Positions 51,929-61,965 of a stretch of DNA of 64,000 bases are shown one piece after another; the stretch's first letter is position 1; each line of letters begins with the position of its first letter. This DNA is from Streptomyces cirratus. Lineage in GTDB: Bacteria > Actinomycetota > Actinomycetes > Streptomycetales > Streptomycetaceae. The DNA lies in assembly GCF_014650775.1 (NCBI RefSeq), contig NZ_BMVP01000001.1:1-64000 (forward strand), written 5' to 3'. A model generated the notes under the pieces. It did not search any database. It was not told the DNA's origin and worked only from the letters and a program-made list of their open reading frames with translations. Both the position numbers and the translations under genes were made by a program.

Positions 51929-52819
51929 ATGCAGTTCGACGACGACGCCAATCTGGACACGTCGGAGGTCTCGGACCAGCGCGGCAGCCGCGTCCCCGGC
52001 GGCAGGGCCACGATCGGCGGCGGCCTCGTCGGTGTGATCGCCCTGGTCCTGGGGCTGCTGCTGGGAGTGGGGCCCGATCAGCTGGGCCTGTCGGGCGGGA
52101 GCCCGCAGCCGGTTACCAGCCCGTCTTCCGCCGCCCAGGTGCAGCAGACCTGCCGGACCGGCCACGACGCCAACACCCGCGAGGACTGCCGGCTCGTCGC
52201 CGTGACGAACAGCACGCAGGACTACTGGCGCCAGGAGTTCCAGCGGCGGGGCGCACGGTACGTCCCGGCCTCGACGGTCTTCTTCACCGGCCAGGTGGAC
52301 ACCGCCTGCGGCGCGGCCACCTCGGCGGTCGGCCCGTTCTACTGCCCCGTCGACCGGAAGGTCTACCTCGACCTGGGCTTCTTCCAGGAACTGCGGACGA
52401 AGTTCGGCGCGACCGGCGGCCCCTTCGCCCAGGCGTACGTCGTGGCCCACGAGTACGGGCACCACGTCCAGAACCTGACGGGCACGCTGGGCAAGTCGCA
52501 GGACGGGCGGCCGGGGGCGAACAGCAACTCGGTCAAGGTGGAGCTCCAGGCCGACTGCTACGCCGGGGTGTGGGCCCACAACGCGACCCGGACCCCGGAC
52601 GAGTCCACCGGGCGTCCGCTGATCACCGGCCTGACCCAGCAGGACATCGACGACGCCCTGAACGCGGCGGCCACCGTCGGCGACGACCGGATCCAGGAGA
52701 AGTTCCAGGGGCGGGTCACCCCGGAGTCCTGGACGCACGGCTCGGCGCAGCAGCGCCAGCAGTGGTTCTACCAGGGCTACCGGAGCGGTGACATGGCCCA
52801 GTGCGACACCTTCCGCTGA
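51929..52819 (+). CDS. Neutral zinc metallopeptidase (YpfJ-like, KPN_02809 family)
   Basis: A 296-residue membrane-anchored zinc protease. After a cytoplasmic N-terminus (QFDDDANLDTSEVSDQRGSR) a single helix (about 31-51, GGGLVGVIALVLGLLLG) leads to the external catalytic domain. The zinc site is HEYGHH (H174, E175, H178) with the distant Glu in SVKVELQADCYAGVWAH. Four Cys (QTCRTGHD, REDCRL, DTACGAA, FYCPVD) likely form disulfides. The ATG at 51929 was chosen over an in-frame 51881. Its role is unknown; the family is widespread. Confidence 0.92.
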   Translation: MQFDDDANLDTSEVSDQRGSRVPGGRATIGGGLVGVIALVLGLLLGVGPDQLGLSGGSPQPVTSPSSAAQVQQTCRTGHDANTREDCRLVAVTNSTQDYWRQEFQRRGARYVPASTVFFTGQVDTACGAATSAVGPFYCPVDRKVYLDLGFFQELRTKFGATGGPFAQAYVVAHEYGHHVQNLTGTLGKSQDGRPGANSNSVKVELQADCYAGVWAHNATRTPDESTGRPLITGLTQQDIDDALNAAATVGDDRIQEKFQGRVTPESWTHGSAQQRQQWFYQGYRSGDMAQCDTFR

Positions 52820-52926
52820 CCGTCGGCGGGGCCTGCCATGCTGGGGCCGCGGGTCGAGGTGGCCGCCCCGCCGGTCACCTGGGCGCCGATCCGCACACGC
52901 GCACCGCACGAGAGGGAGTGATCGTC

Positions 52927-53322
52927 ATGGCAGGTTTTCCGTCCATCGTTCCGACGCTGCTCTACCGCGACGCCAAGGCCGCGATCCGGCAGCTGACGGA
53001 GGCCTTCGGGTTCACGCAGGTCGCCGTCTACGAGGGTGAGGACGGCACCGTGATGCATGCGGAGCTGTCGTACGGCAACGGTGCGGTGATGCTCGGCAGC
53101 AAGGGCCGCGGCGGGCTCTTCGACAAGGCCATGGCGGACGGCGGCCCCGTCGGGGTCTACGTCGTGGTGGACGACGTGGACGCCCACCACCGACGGGCCG
53201 CGGAGCACGGCACGGAGATCGTGATGGAGCCGACCGACCAGGACTACGGCTCGCGGGACTACATGGCCCGCGACGCCGAGGGCAACATCTGGAGCTTCGG
53301 GACGTACGCGCCGCAGGTCTGA
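52927..53322 (+). CDS. VOC-superfamily (glyoxalase/bleomycin-resistance-like) protein
   Basis: A 131-residue protein of the vicinal-oxygen-chelate fold: two beta-alpha-beta-beta-beta modules, the first with VPTLLYRDAKAAIRQLTEAF, the second with VGVYVVVDDVDAHHRRAAEH and DYGSRDYMARDAEGNIWSFG. It resembles the PhnB-like group. Whether it binds metal or sequesters a small molecule is unclear. The ATG at 52927 follows GAGGGAG. It converges with the next gene. Confidence 0.88.
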   Translation: MAGFPSIVPTLLYRDAKAAIRQLTEAFGFTQVAVYEGEDGTVMHAELSYGNGAVMLGSKGRGGLFDKAMADGGPVGVYVVVDDVDAHHRRAAEHGTEIVMEPTDQDYGSRDYMARDAEGNIWSFGTYAPQV

Positions 53323-53374
53323 CCCCGGCGGCGGGTACGCCCGTACGGCCCGTACGCGGGCAGGCCCCACGGTG

Positions 53375-54856
53375 CTACGCGCCGCCGGTGTGGACCTGGA
53401 AGGCGGCCCGGCGGACCGCCTTGGCCAGGGCCGGGTCGGGGTGGGCGGCGGCCAGGGCGACCAGGACCTGCACCGTCCGCGGGTGGCCGACCGCCCGGAC
53501 CTCGTCCAGCAGCCTGGGCACCGTGGTGCGCACGGCCGAGTCGAGGTGGCGGGCCAGGAGTTCGGCCTCGCCGTGGTCCGCGATGGCCGCGGCGGTGTCC
53601 ACCCACAGCCAGGTGGACTCCTCGGGGGTGAGGACGTGCTGCGCCTCGTCGGGGTCCACCCCGTCGTGCTCGGCGAGCCAGAGCAGGGCGTAGGGCCGCA
53701 GCGCCGGATCGCGGACGGCGCCGCGTACGTCGGGTTCGGCGGGGGCGCCGACCACGCGGAGCGCCTCGAAGGCGAGGCCGCGCAGCAGCGCGTCCTCGCC
53801 GCGGGCGGCCTGGAGCAGTTCGCTGACGGCGTGTCCGACGGGCCGGGCGGCGAGCCAGGCCTGGTACTCGGCCCGCGCCGGGCCCGGGGTGAGCCGGGCG
53901 CAGCCGTGCAGCATGGCGGCGGCGGACTGCTCGATGTTCCCGGCCGGGCTCTGCGCGGCCACGCAGATCTGCTCCAGCTTGACCCAGACGGCCCAGCTCC
54001 CGAGCGGGGTGAGGGCGGCCTGCGCGGGGCCGAGGGTGACGGCGTCGACCGCGGCGAGCCCGCCGAGCGCCCAGCGCAGCAGCCGGGCGAGGGGGACGGG
54101 GGCCGCGGGGGCGTTCTCCTGCGCCGAGGGGGTCGCCTGGGCGGTGACCGCCACCACCGGGCCGTCGTGCGCGCCGGGGTCCGTGGCGGCGGCGTCCGTG
54201 GCGGCGCCCTCGTACGGGACCTCGCACCGTTCGTCGCGCAGTTCGGTCACCCGCTGGCCGAGCAGGTCCAGCAGGTCCGGGACGGTCACCGGGCCGGCGG
54301 ACAGCTGGAGCAGGGACAGGAGTTGGGGCATGGCCTCGACGACCTCGGCCACCGCCGCGGGGGCGATGTCGGCGGGGGCCGGGTGGACGAGCGACCAGGC
54401 GTCGAAGAGGGCGACCCAGCCGCGCAGCACGGCCGTGTCGTCGCGGTCCCAGGCACGCAGGCGCCAGCCGGGTCGGGCATGGCCTCCGTGCACCTCGACC
54501 AGGCCGGAGAGGCGGGCCCGGTCCCAGCCGACCCGGATCTGGCCGTGTGTCAGGCGCAGGTCTTCCGCGGCGCGTTCGACGTCGGCAGCGGGCAGCGCGC
54601 CCGCCGGGGCGGGCCTGCCCCCGTCTCCGGCTCCGAGGTGCCGCTCGGCCCAGCGGGCCAGCCGTACCGCGTCGGCGAGTGAGGCCCGGGCCCGGTTCGC
54701 CAGGTCGGCCGTCGCGGGGGTACCCGCCGGGGGCCGGGGGGCGGTTCGCGTCCGCCGGTCGGTCACCGCCTTGCGGGCCGCGGCGACGGAGCGCGGGGAG
54801 ACGAGTCGGAGTCTGGAGTCGCGAGCCAACTGCTCATCAGGCTTTCGGGACGTCAC
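53375..54856 (-). CDS. Large conserved hypothetical protein (Streptomyces)
   Basis: A 493-residue protein without a recognised domain. It is strongly helical, Ala/Leu/Asp-rich, with no membrane segments or signal peptide. The N-terminal third contains a possible DNA-binding-like region (VERAAEDLRLTHGQIRVGWD, RDDTAVLRGWVALFDAWSLV); the C-terminal half resembles HEAT-like repeats (RGLAFEALRVVGAPAEPDVR, RTTVPRLLDEVRAVGHPRTV). GTG 54856 is taken as the start; ATG 54949 would add 31 residues. The protein converges with the VOC gene. Function unknown. Confidence 0.8.
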   Translation of the reverse strand: MTSRKPDEQLARDSRLRLVSPRSVAAARKAVTDRRTRTAPRPPAGTPATADLANRARASLADAVRLARWAERHLGAGDGGRPAPAGALPAADVERAAEDLRLTHGQIRVGWDRARLSGLVEVHGGHARPGWRLRAWDRDDTAVLRGWVALFDAWSLVHPAPADIAPAAVAEVVEAMPQLLSLLQLSAGPVTVPDLLDLLGQRVTELRDERCEVPYEGAATDAAATDPGAHDGPVVAVTAQATPSAQENAPAAPVPLARLLRWALGGLAAVDAVTLGPAQAALTPLGSWAVWVKLEQICVAAQSPAGNIEQSAAAMLHGCARLTPGPARAEYQAWLAARPVGHAVSELLQAARGEDALLRGLAFEALRVVGAPAEPDVRGAVRDPALRPYALLWLAEHDGVDPDEAQHVLTPEESTWLWVDTAAAIADHGEAELLARHLDSAVRTTVPRLLDEVRAVGHPRTVQVLVALAAAHPDPALAKAVRRAAFQVHTGGA

Positions 54857-54973
54857 GGAAGCAGTCTCGCCCGTCACTGGCCGAAAGCCCAAACGGAATG
54901 GGTCGTTGCTGCGGGTGACGGGGCACACATACCGGGACAAGACGGCCACTGCATCCCGTCCGCCACAGGGCTT

Positions 54974-56104
54974 TCACATAAGAGGGGTCAAAAAGCGGCG
55001 CAGGGTCTCCTCGTACACCTCGGGGCCGGCGTTCCACATCGCCCCGTGCGGGGCGTCCCTGACGGCCTTCAAGGTGACGAGGTCGGGGCGGGCCGCGGCG
55101 AGCCGGCGGGAGGGCTCCCAGGGGGCGAGCGTGTCGTCGGGCCCGTGGAAGATCAGTACGGGCATCCGCAGCCGGCCGGGATCCGAGCCCGGGGGGCGCC
55201 GGTCGACGCGCAGGCCCGCGCGGCCCTCCGCGGCCCGCAGCACGAACGGCATCAGCGGCGCCGGGGTGCGCCGGGCCGCGGCCAGGGCGCGCAGGGTGGC
55301 GTGCCAGTCGAGGACCGGGGAGTCCAGGACCAGCCCGGAGATCCGGTCGGCCAGCGCCGAGCGCTCGGCGGCGTACAGGGCCATGGTGGCGCCCGTGGAC
55401 CAGCCGTGCAGGACGACGCGGCGGGCGCCGTAGCGCAGGGCGTAGCGGATGGCGGCGTCGACGTCGCGCCACTCCGACTCGCCGAGGTGGCCGACGCCGT
55501 CGGGCGGGCGGGGGGCGCCCAGGTCGCCGCGGTAGGCGAGGTCGAGGACGGGCAGCCCGTAGCCGTGGAGGAACGGCATGACGACCATCGGGTGCTCGCG
55601 CGTGCCGCCGAGCCCGTGCACGGTGATGACCCAGGTGTCGCGGGCGGCCGGGACGAACCAGGCGGGCAGCGGGCCGAGCTCGCCGGGGACGTCCACGTCG
55701 GCGTGGTCGAGCCCGAGGGCCGTGCGCGGGTTGCCGACGTGGACCCGGGGGGTGAGGGCGACCCGGGTGCCGGGGTCGAGGCTGCCGTGGGTGACGGCGA
55801 GGAGGCGGCGTACGACGGTGTCGGGGCCGTGCGGGACGCCGGTGAGGACGGGGCCGACCACGGCGTGCACACCGGGGGCGTCCAGGCCGTAGCGGCCGGG
55901 GCGCAGGGAGGCCAGGGAGCGGGTCAGCGCGATCCGGCCGGCCGCGGTGGAGTGGACGGTGAGCCGGGGTGAGCCGGGCAGGGGGCGGCCCGGCTCGGGC
56001 CGCAGGGCCGCGTCGGCGGCATACCGGCCGGCCGCGACGACGGCCACTGCGGCACCGATCAGGGTCGTGGTGACGGCCGCTGCCGTCGCTGTGGCGGTAC
56101 GCAC
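54974..56104 (-). CDS. Alpha/beta-hydrolase family protein, membrane-anchored
   Basis: A 376-residue hydrolase. Residues 1-25 are a hydrophobic anchor or signal (TATATAAAVTTTLIGAAVAV). The alpha/beta fold is seen in WVITVHGLGGTREHPMVVMP (oxyanion HG), the nucleophile elbow HGWSTGATMALYAAE (Gly-Trp-Ser-Thr-Gly), acid region LIFHGPDDTLAPWEPSRRLA and catalytic His in DAPHGAMWNAG. The GTG at 56104 was chosen over an ATG at 56227, whose added segment is non-homologous Arg/Pro sequence. It is monocistronic; the 341-bp gap upstream contains the divergent pit promoter. The substrate is unknown; it may be an esterase or lipase-like enzyme. Confidence 0.88.
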   Translation of the reverse strand: MRTATATAAAVTTTLIGAAVAVVAAGRYAADAALRPEPGRPLPGSPRLTVHSTAAGRIALTRSLASLRPGRYGLDAPGVHAVVGPVLTGVPHGPDTVVRRLLAVTHGSLDPGTRVALTPRVHVGNPRTALGLDHADVDVPGELGPLPAWFVPAARDTWVITVHGLGGTREHPMVVMPFLHGYGLPVLDLAYRGDLGAPRPPDGVGHLGESEWRDVDAAIRYALRYGARRVVLHGWSTGATMALYAAERSALADRISGLVLDSPVLDWHATLRALAAARRTPAPLMPFVLRAAEGRAGLRVDRRPPGSDPGRLRMPVLIFHGPDDTLAPWEPSRRLAAARPDLVTLKAVRDAPHGAMWNAGPEVYEETLRRFLTPLM

Positions 56105-56376
56105 CGCTCCAGTGTCGCGGCGCGAGGCCGCGCGGGCCACTGGAGGAGATCGTTCCGCAGCCGCGGGGTAACGGCCGGTAACGGTTCCGCTTGGCCGGAG
56201 CGGAACGTGATCTGGGTCTCGTCGCACGGCGGGCGCCAGGCCGGCGAGCCGGCCGAAATCCCTTCGAAGGGGAGGCGTTCACCTGCCTTGACGTGCCCTT
56301 ATCGCGAGATCTGCGGCCGAATCGGGAGGAAGCCCCCGATCGGGCCCCGACGCGGGACACCGGCCCACCCCCCTCA

Positions 56377-56398
56377 GTTCATCTTCCGTTCACTCAGG
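56377..56398 (+). promoter_or_regulatory. PHO box (PhoP-binding site) upstream of pit
   Basis: Two direct 11-bp repeats GTTCATCTTCC (56377-56387) and GTTCACTCAGG (56388-56398) match the Streptomyces PhoP consensus (GTTCACC-type units). They end 47 bp before the pit start codon, with a degenerate third unit (TTGCCTACGGT) after them. Phosphate-starvation control of the pit operon is therefore expected. Confidence 0.85.
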
Positions 56399-56445
56399 TT
56401 GCCTACGGTCGCCGAACCACTGACGCCAAACAGAAGCCTGGGTAA

Positions 56446-57711
<1,266 letters not shown>

Positions 57712-57739
57712 CCCCGAGAACGACAGAGGAATCAGCGGT

Positions 57740-57961
57740 ATGAAGATCGACTGGGCAGCACTCGGCTCCGTCTTCGGGGTCAGCCTCTCCGCCACCGTCG
57801 CCCTCGTGGCCCTCTTCACCCTGGGCCTGGTGGGTCTGTCCAAGCACGAGACCGCCACCGAGCAGGGCGGGACCGCGACCGTGGCCCGCGGCGGCGCCTA
57901 CGCGTGTTTCGCGCTGTGCGGCCTCGCCGTGGTCTACGCGATCTACCTGATCGTCAGCTGA
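57740..57961 (+). CDS. Small membrane protein downstream of pit
   Basis: A 73-residue protein with two helices (FGVSLSATVALVALFTLGLV and GGAYACFALCGLAVVYAIYL) and a short polar loop (SKHETATEQGGTATVAR). It begins 29 bp after the pit stop codon with AGAGGAA upstream and ends before the terminator at 58022-58057. Conserved with pit in Streptomyces (my recollection), so an accessory role is plausible. Confidence 0.88.
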   Translation: MKIDWAALGSVFGVSLSATVALVALFTLGLVGLSKHETATEQGGTATVARGGAYACFALCGLAVVYAIYLIVS

Positions 57962-58021
57962 CGCGACGGCCGGCGCCTCGACCGGCGCGACGGCTGACGC
58001 GTTGACCGGCGCGACGACCAC

Positions 58022-58057
58022 CGAAAGCTCCCCGCGGGTTCCCGTGGGGAGCTTTCG
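58022..58057 (+). terminator. Terminator of the pit operon
   Basis: A perfect 12-bp stem CGAAAGCTCCCC (58022-58033) / GGGGAGCTTTCG (58046-58057) with an inner GCGGG/CCGT stem. Just before it, GACCGGCGCGACG is repeated directly at 57980-57992 and 58004-58016. Confidence 0.85.
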
Positions 58058-58107
58058 CGTACCCGCGCCCCGGCCGCCCCACCCCTCGCCGCAGGTCAAC
58101 GGCAAGT

Positions 58108-58300
58108 TGACGGGCGTTCGGGGTGCGTGGTGGACTGCCCGAGCCAATACGGCGGCATGGAGAGGAAGTCCGGTGCGAATCCGGCGCGGTCCCGCCACTG
58201 TCACCGGGAAGCGCACGCGGTCCGTGCGCCCCGGGAGCCAGGAACTCTCGCCGCCGGACACGTCGAACCAGGGCGCGGACCCTGAGCGAGGACATACCTG
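58108..58300 (+). ncRNA. Cobalamin riboswitch
   Basis: The 5-prime UTR of the cob operon holds the adenosylcobalamin aptamer: AGAGGAAGTCCGGTGCGAAT leads into CCGGCGCGGTCCC and the B12 box GCCACTG (58194-58200), followed by CACCGGGAAG and GAGCCAGGAACTC. It lies directly upstream of the cobD start at 58306, so high cobalamin should block expression, probably by hiding the ribosome binding site (GAGCGAGGAC, 58284-58293). Outer boundaries are approximate. Confidence 0.92.
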
Positions 58301-58305
58301 CCACC

Positions 58306-59280
58306 ATGCGTGCCGACCGCGTATTCGCGTACGGTGCCGCGGCGGGCCTGATCGGCGACCGGATCCTCGGGGATCCGCGCCGCGGGCACCCCGTGGCCGC
58401 CTTCGGAAGAGCCGCCGCAACCCTCGAACGCGCCCTGTGGCGAGACGACCGGGGACGGGGCGTGGTCCACGCCCTGGTGTGCGCGGGGGGCGCGGCCGCC
58501 GTCGGCGCGCTCGGCGCCCGCGCCGTGCGCTCCCGGCCCGCTGCCGCCCGTATCGCCCTGACCGCAGCCGCCACCTGGGCCGTCGTCGGCGGCACCTCGC
58601 TCGGCCGGGAGGCCCGCGCCATCGGCGGTGCGCTCGCCGCGGGGGACGCCGAGGTGGCCCGGGAGCGGCTGCCGCACCTGTGCGGGCGCGACCCGCAGGC
58701 CCTGGACGAACAGCAGCTGGCCCGCGCCGTCGTGGAGTCGGTCGCCGAGAACACCTCCGACGCAGTGGTCGGGGCGCTGGTGTGGGGCGCCCTCGCGGGC
58801 GTGCCCGGGCTGCTGGCGTTCCGCGCCGTCAACACCCTGGACGCGATGGTGGGCCACAAGTCCCCGCGCTACCTGCGCTACGGCTGGGCCTCCGCCCGGC
58901 TCGACGACGTGGCGGGCTGGCCCGGGGCCCGGCTGACCGCGCTGGCCGCCGTACTGGCCGGGCCCGACCGGCGGGGAGCCCTGCGGGCCTGGCGCGCCGA
59001 CGCCGCCGCGCACCCGAGCCCCAACGCCGGTCCGGTGGAGGCCTCGTTCGCGGGGGCGCTGGGCGTACGGCTGGGCGGGACGCTGGCGTACGGCGGGCGG
59101 GTCGAGCACCGGGCCGTACTGAACGGCGCCGCGGGGCGGCCGGTCGAAGTGGCGGACATCGAGCGGGCGGTACGGCTGTCGCGTCGGGTGACGTGGGTGG
59201 CGCTGGGGGCGTGCGTGGCACTGCGGTGTGCGGTGACGCGGGGGCCGGTTGCACGGTGGTCGAGGAAGGGGCGGGCATGA
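58306..59280 (+). CDS. cobD: Adenosylcobinamide-phosphate synthase CobD/CbiB
   Basis: A 324-residue membrane protein that condenses adenosylcobyrinate with aminopropanol phosphate in cobalamin synthesis. CbiB features include GLIGDRILGDPRRGHPVAAF near the N-terminus, VVESVAENTSDAVVGALVWG and RAVNTLDAMVGHKSPRYLRY in the centre, and PNAGPVEASFAGALGVRLGG. There are about four hydrophobic segments. The ATG at 58306 lies just after the cobalamin riboswitch; it overlaps the cobQ start by 4 bp (ATGA), so the two are coupled. Confidence 0.95.
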   Translation: MRADRVFAYGAAAGLIGDRILGDPRRGHPVAAFGRAAATLERALWRDDRGRGVVHALVCAGGAAAVGALGARAVRSRPAAARIALTAAATWAVVGGTSLGREARAIGGALAAGDAEVARERLPHLCGRDPQALDEQQLARAVVESVAENTSDAVVGALVWGALAGVPGLLAFRAVNTLDAMVGHKSPRYLRYGWASARLDDVAGWPGARLTALAAVLAGPDRRGALRAWRADAAAHPSPNAGPVEASFAGALGVRLGGTLAYGGRVEHRAVLNGAAGRPVEVADIERAVRLSRRVTWVALGACVALRCAVTRGPVARWSRKGRA

Positions 59281-60800
59281 GCAACGGCGCGAAGCGGGGC
59301 GGCGGTCTGCTGGTCGCGGGCACCACGTCGGACGCGGGCAAGAGCGTGGTCACGGCGGGCATCTGCCGCTGGCTGTCGCGCCAAGGCGTGAAGGTGGCGC
59401 CGTTCAAGGCGCAGAACATGTCCCTGAACTCCTTCGTCACGCGGGAGGGCGCCGAGATCGGCCGGGCGCAGGCGATGCAGGCGCAGGCCGCCCGCGTGGA
59501 GCCGACGGCGCTCATGAACCCGGTGCTGCTCAAGCCCGGCAGTGACCGCAGCAGCCAGGTGGTGCTGCTGGGCAAGCCGGTGGGTGAGATGAGCGCGCGC
59601 GGCTACCACGGAGGCAGGCAGGAGCAGCTCCTCGGGGTCGTCACGGACTGTCTGGAGGAGCTGCGGGGCACGTATGACGCCGTGATCTGCGAGGGGGCGG
59701 GCAGTCCGGCCGAGATCAACCTGCGCCGGACCGACATCGTGAACATGGGCATCGCGCGGGCCGCGCGGTTCCCGGTGGTGGTGGTCGGGGACATCGACCG
59801 GGGCGGCGTGTTCGCCTCGTTCTTCGGGACGACGGCGCTGCTGTCGCCCGAGGACCAGTCGCTGATCGCCGGTTACCTGGTGAACAAGTTCCGCGGCGAC
59901 GTCTCGCTGCTGGAGCCGGGCATGGAGATGCTGCGCGGGCTGACGGGGCGGGCCACGTACGGCGTGCTGCCCTACCGGCACGGGCTGGGCATCGACGAGG
60001 AGGACGGCCTGAGGGTCTCGCTGCGGGGCGCGGTGCGGGAGTCCGTGGTCGCCCCTCCGGTCGGCGAGGACGTGCTGCGGGTCGCGGTGTGCGCGGTGCC
60101 GCTGATGTCGAACTTCACCGATGTGGACGCGCTGGCGGCGGAGCCCGGGGTCGTGGTGCGGTTCGTGGACCGGCCCGAGGAACTGACCGACGCCGACCTG
60201 GTGGTGGTGCCGGGGACGCGGGGCACGGTGAAGGCGCTGGCGTGGCTGCGTGAGCGCGGTCTGGCCGACGCGCTGGCCGCGCGGGCGGCGGCGGGCCGGC
60301 CGGTGCTGGGCATCTGCGGTGGGTTCCAGGTGCTGGGCGAGCGGATCGAGGACGAGGTGGAGTCCCGGGCGGGCACCGTCGACGGCCTGGGGCTGCTGCC
60401 GGTGCGCGTCCGCTTCGAGCGGGAGAAGACCCTGGCGCGGCCGGTGGGTTCGGCGCTGGGAGAGGCGGTGGAGGGGTACGAGATCCACCACGGGGTGGCC
60501 GAGGTGCTGGGCGGGACGCCCTTCCTGGACGGCTGCCGGGTCGGCGAGGTCTGGGGGACGCACTGGCACGGCTCGCTGGAGTCGGACGGTTTCCGCCGGG
60601 CGTTCCTGCGGGAGGTGGCGGCTGCCGCGGGGCGCCGGTTCGTTCCGGCGGCGGACACGTCGTTCGGGGAGCTGCGGGAGCGGCAGCTGGATCTGCTGGG
60701 GGACCTGATCGAGGAGCACGCGGACACCGCTGCGCTGCTGGGGCTGATCGAGGGCGGCGCGCCGACGGGCCTGCCCTTCCTGCCCCCGGGCGCCCCGTGA
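59277..60800 (+). CDS. cobQ: Cobyric acid synthase CobQ
   Basis: A 507-residue glutamine-dependent amidotransferase adding four amide groups in cobyric acid formation. The ATP-dependent synthetase domain has GTTSDAGKSVVTAGICRWLS (P-loop), VAPFKAQNMSLNSFVTREG and VVVVGDIDRGGVFASFFGT. The C-terminal GATase domain has nucleophile C347 (VLGICGGFQVLGERIED) and the His motif GTHWHGSLESDGF. It is translationally coupled to cobD and riboswitch-controlled. After its stop codon comes a 1.1-kb repeat-rich gap instead of cobN. Confidence 0.96.
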   Translation: MSNGAKRGGGLLVAGTTSDAGKSVVTAGICRWLSRQGVKVAPFKAQNMSLNSFVTREGAEIGRAQAMQAQAARVEPTALMNPVLLKPGSDRSSQVVLLGKPVGEMSARGYHGGRQEQLLGVVTDCLEELRGTYDAVICEGAGSPAEINLRRTDIVNMGIARAARFPVVVVGDIDRGGVFASFFGTTALLSPEDQSLIAGYLVNKFRGDVSLLEPGMEMLRGLTGRATYGVLPYRHGLGIDEEDGLRVSLRGAVRESVVAPPVGEDVLRVAVCAVPLMSNFTDVDALAAEPGVVVRFVDRPEELTDADLVVVPGTRGTVKALAWLRERGLADALAARAAAGRPVLGICGGFQVLGERIEDEVESRAGTVDGLGLLPVRVRFEREKTLARPVGSALGEAVEGYEIHHGVAEVLGGTPFLDGCRVGEVWGTHWHGSLESDGFRRAFLREVAAAAGRRFVPAADTSFGELRERQLDLLGDLIEEHADTAALLGLIEGGAPTGLPFLPPGAP

Positions 60801-60916
60801 GGCCCCCGGCCCTGCGGGCGGCCTTCCCCTGCCCGCCCTTCCTCCGTTCCCCGGGCTCCGCCCGGACCCGGTCCCCGATCGCCGTACAGGCTGGACGGCC
60901 CGGCGCCACGGCGCCG

Positions 60917-60975
60917 CTGCCGGGGGTCGGCCCCCGGACCCCCGCGCCTCAAACGCCGGCGGGGCTGGAAGGGCG
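60917..60975. repeat. Dispersed Streptomyces intergenic repeat, copy 2
   Basis: CCCCCGGACCCCCGCGCCTC followed by AAACGCCGGCGGGGCTGGAA repeats the arrangement near 7490-7546. It lies 117 bp downstream of cobQ. From memory this is a common Streptomyces repeat family. Confidence 0.65.
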
Positions 60976-61095
60976 CTCTGCGCCGTCCAGCCCGGGGACA
61001 CCCCGGGACGCTGGCGGGGTCTGGGGCGGAGTCCCAGGGGACGGTGGAAGGGCGGCCAGGGGACGGCCCCGCGCAGCGGCACCCCACAGCACACC

Positions 61096-61900
61096 CGCAC
61101 CCCCCACCCGGCCCGCGCCGGCGCCGGCGCCCCCCGGCGAACCCGCACATCCGACCCGGCGACCCGGCCCAGAGGTTCCTGACCGGTCCGCGCATCGAGC
61201 CCGACGACCCGCGGAAGCGGCCCCCGGCGAACCCGCGCATCCGACCCGACGGCCCGGCCCAGCGGCTTCTGACGGGCCCGCACATCAGGTCCGGCGACCC
61301 GCGCCGGCGGCCCCAGGCGGACCCGCGCGCCACACCCAACGGCCCACGCCGGCAACCCCCGGCCGACCCGCACATCCAACCCGGCGACCCGGCCCAGCGG
61401 CTCCTGACGGGCCCGCACATCAGGCCCGGCGGCCCGCGGAAGCTGCTCCCGGGGGACTCGCGCACCACGCCCGGCGGCTTGCGGAAGCGACCCCCGGCAC
61501 ACCCGCACATCCGACCCGGCGACCCGGCCCAGCCGCTTCGGACGGGCCCGCACATCAGGCCCGGCGACCCACGACAGTGACCCCCGGCGGGCCCGCGCAC
61601 CACACCCGGCGACCCGCGGAAGTGACCCCCGGCGGATGCGCACATCAGGCCCGGCGGCCCGCGGAAGCTGCTCCCGGGGGACTCGCGCACCGCCGCACCC
61701 GGCAGCCGGTAGCGGCGACCCCCGGCGGACGACCCGCGGAAGCGACCCGGCGGGCCGTCGCGGAGACCGACGACGGACCCGCGCAGCGGACCCGGCCCGC
61801 GGAAGCGGACCCCGGCCGCCCCGCGCACCGCAGCCGGCGGCCCGGCGCGGCGGCTCCCGGCGGGACCGCGCAGCGGACCCGGAGCGTGGGGGCCGGCCGG
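61096..61900. repeat. 45-bp tandem repeat array between cobQ and the chelatase gene
   Basis: From 61141 to 61680 there are twelve head-to-tail 45-bp units in perfect register, beginning with ACCCGCACATCCGACCCGGC or GCCCGCACATCAGGCCCGGC. Flanking DNA (61096-61140 and 61681-about 61900) holds degenerate copies. Two alternating unit types recur (for example units at 61366, 61411 and 61501, 61546). GC is about 78 percent. Because 45 is a multiple of three, several frames on both strands stay open, yielding repetitive Pro/Arg/Ala or Gly/Arg peptides; I do not regard these as confident genes. With 60801-61095 it fills the whole 1165-bp gap. Confidence 0.85.
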
Positions 61901-61965
61901 GCTCCGACCGAGGCCGGGAACCGCCCGCGCACGCGAACCCGTACCCGCACAAGGAAAGGCACCGC

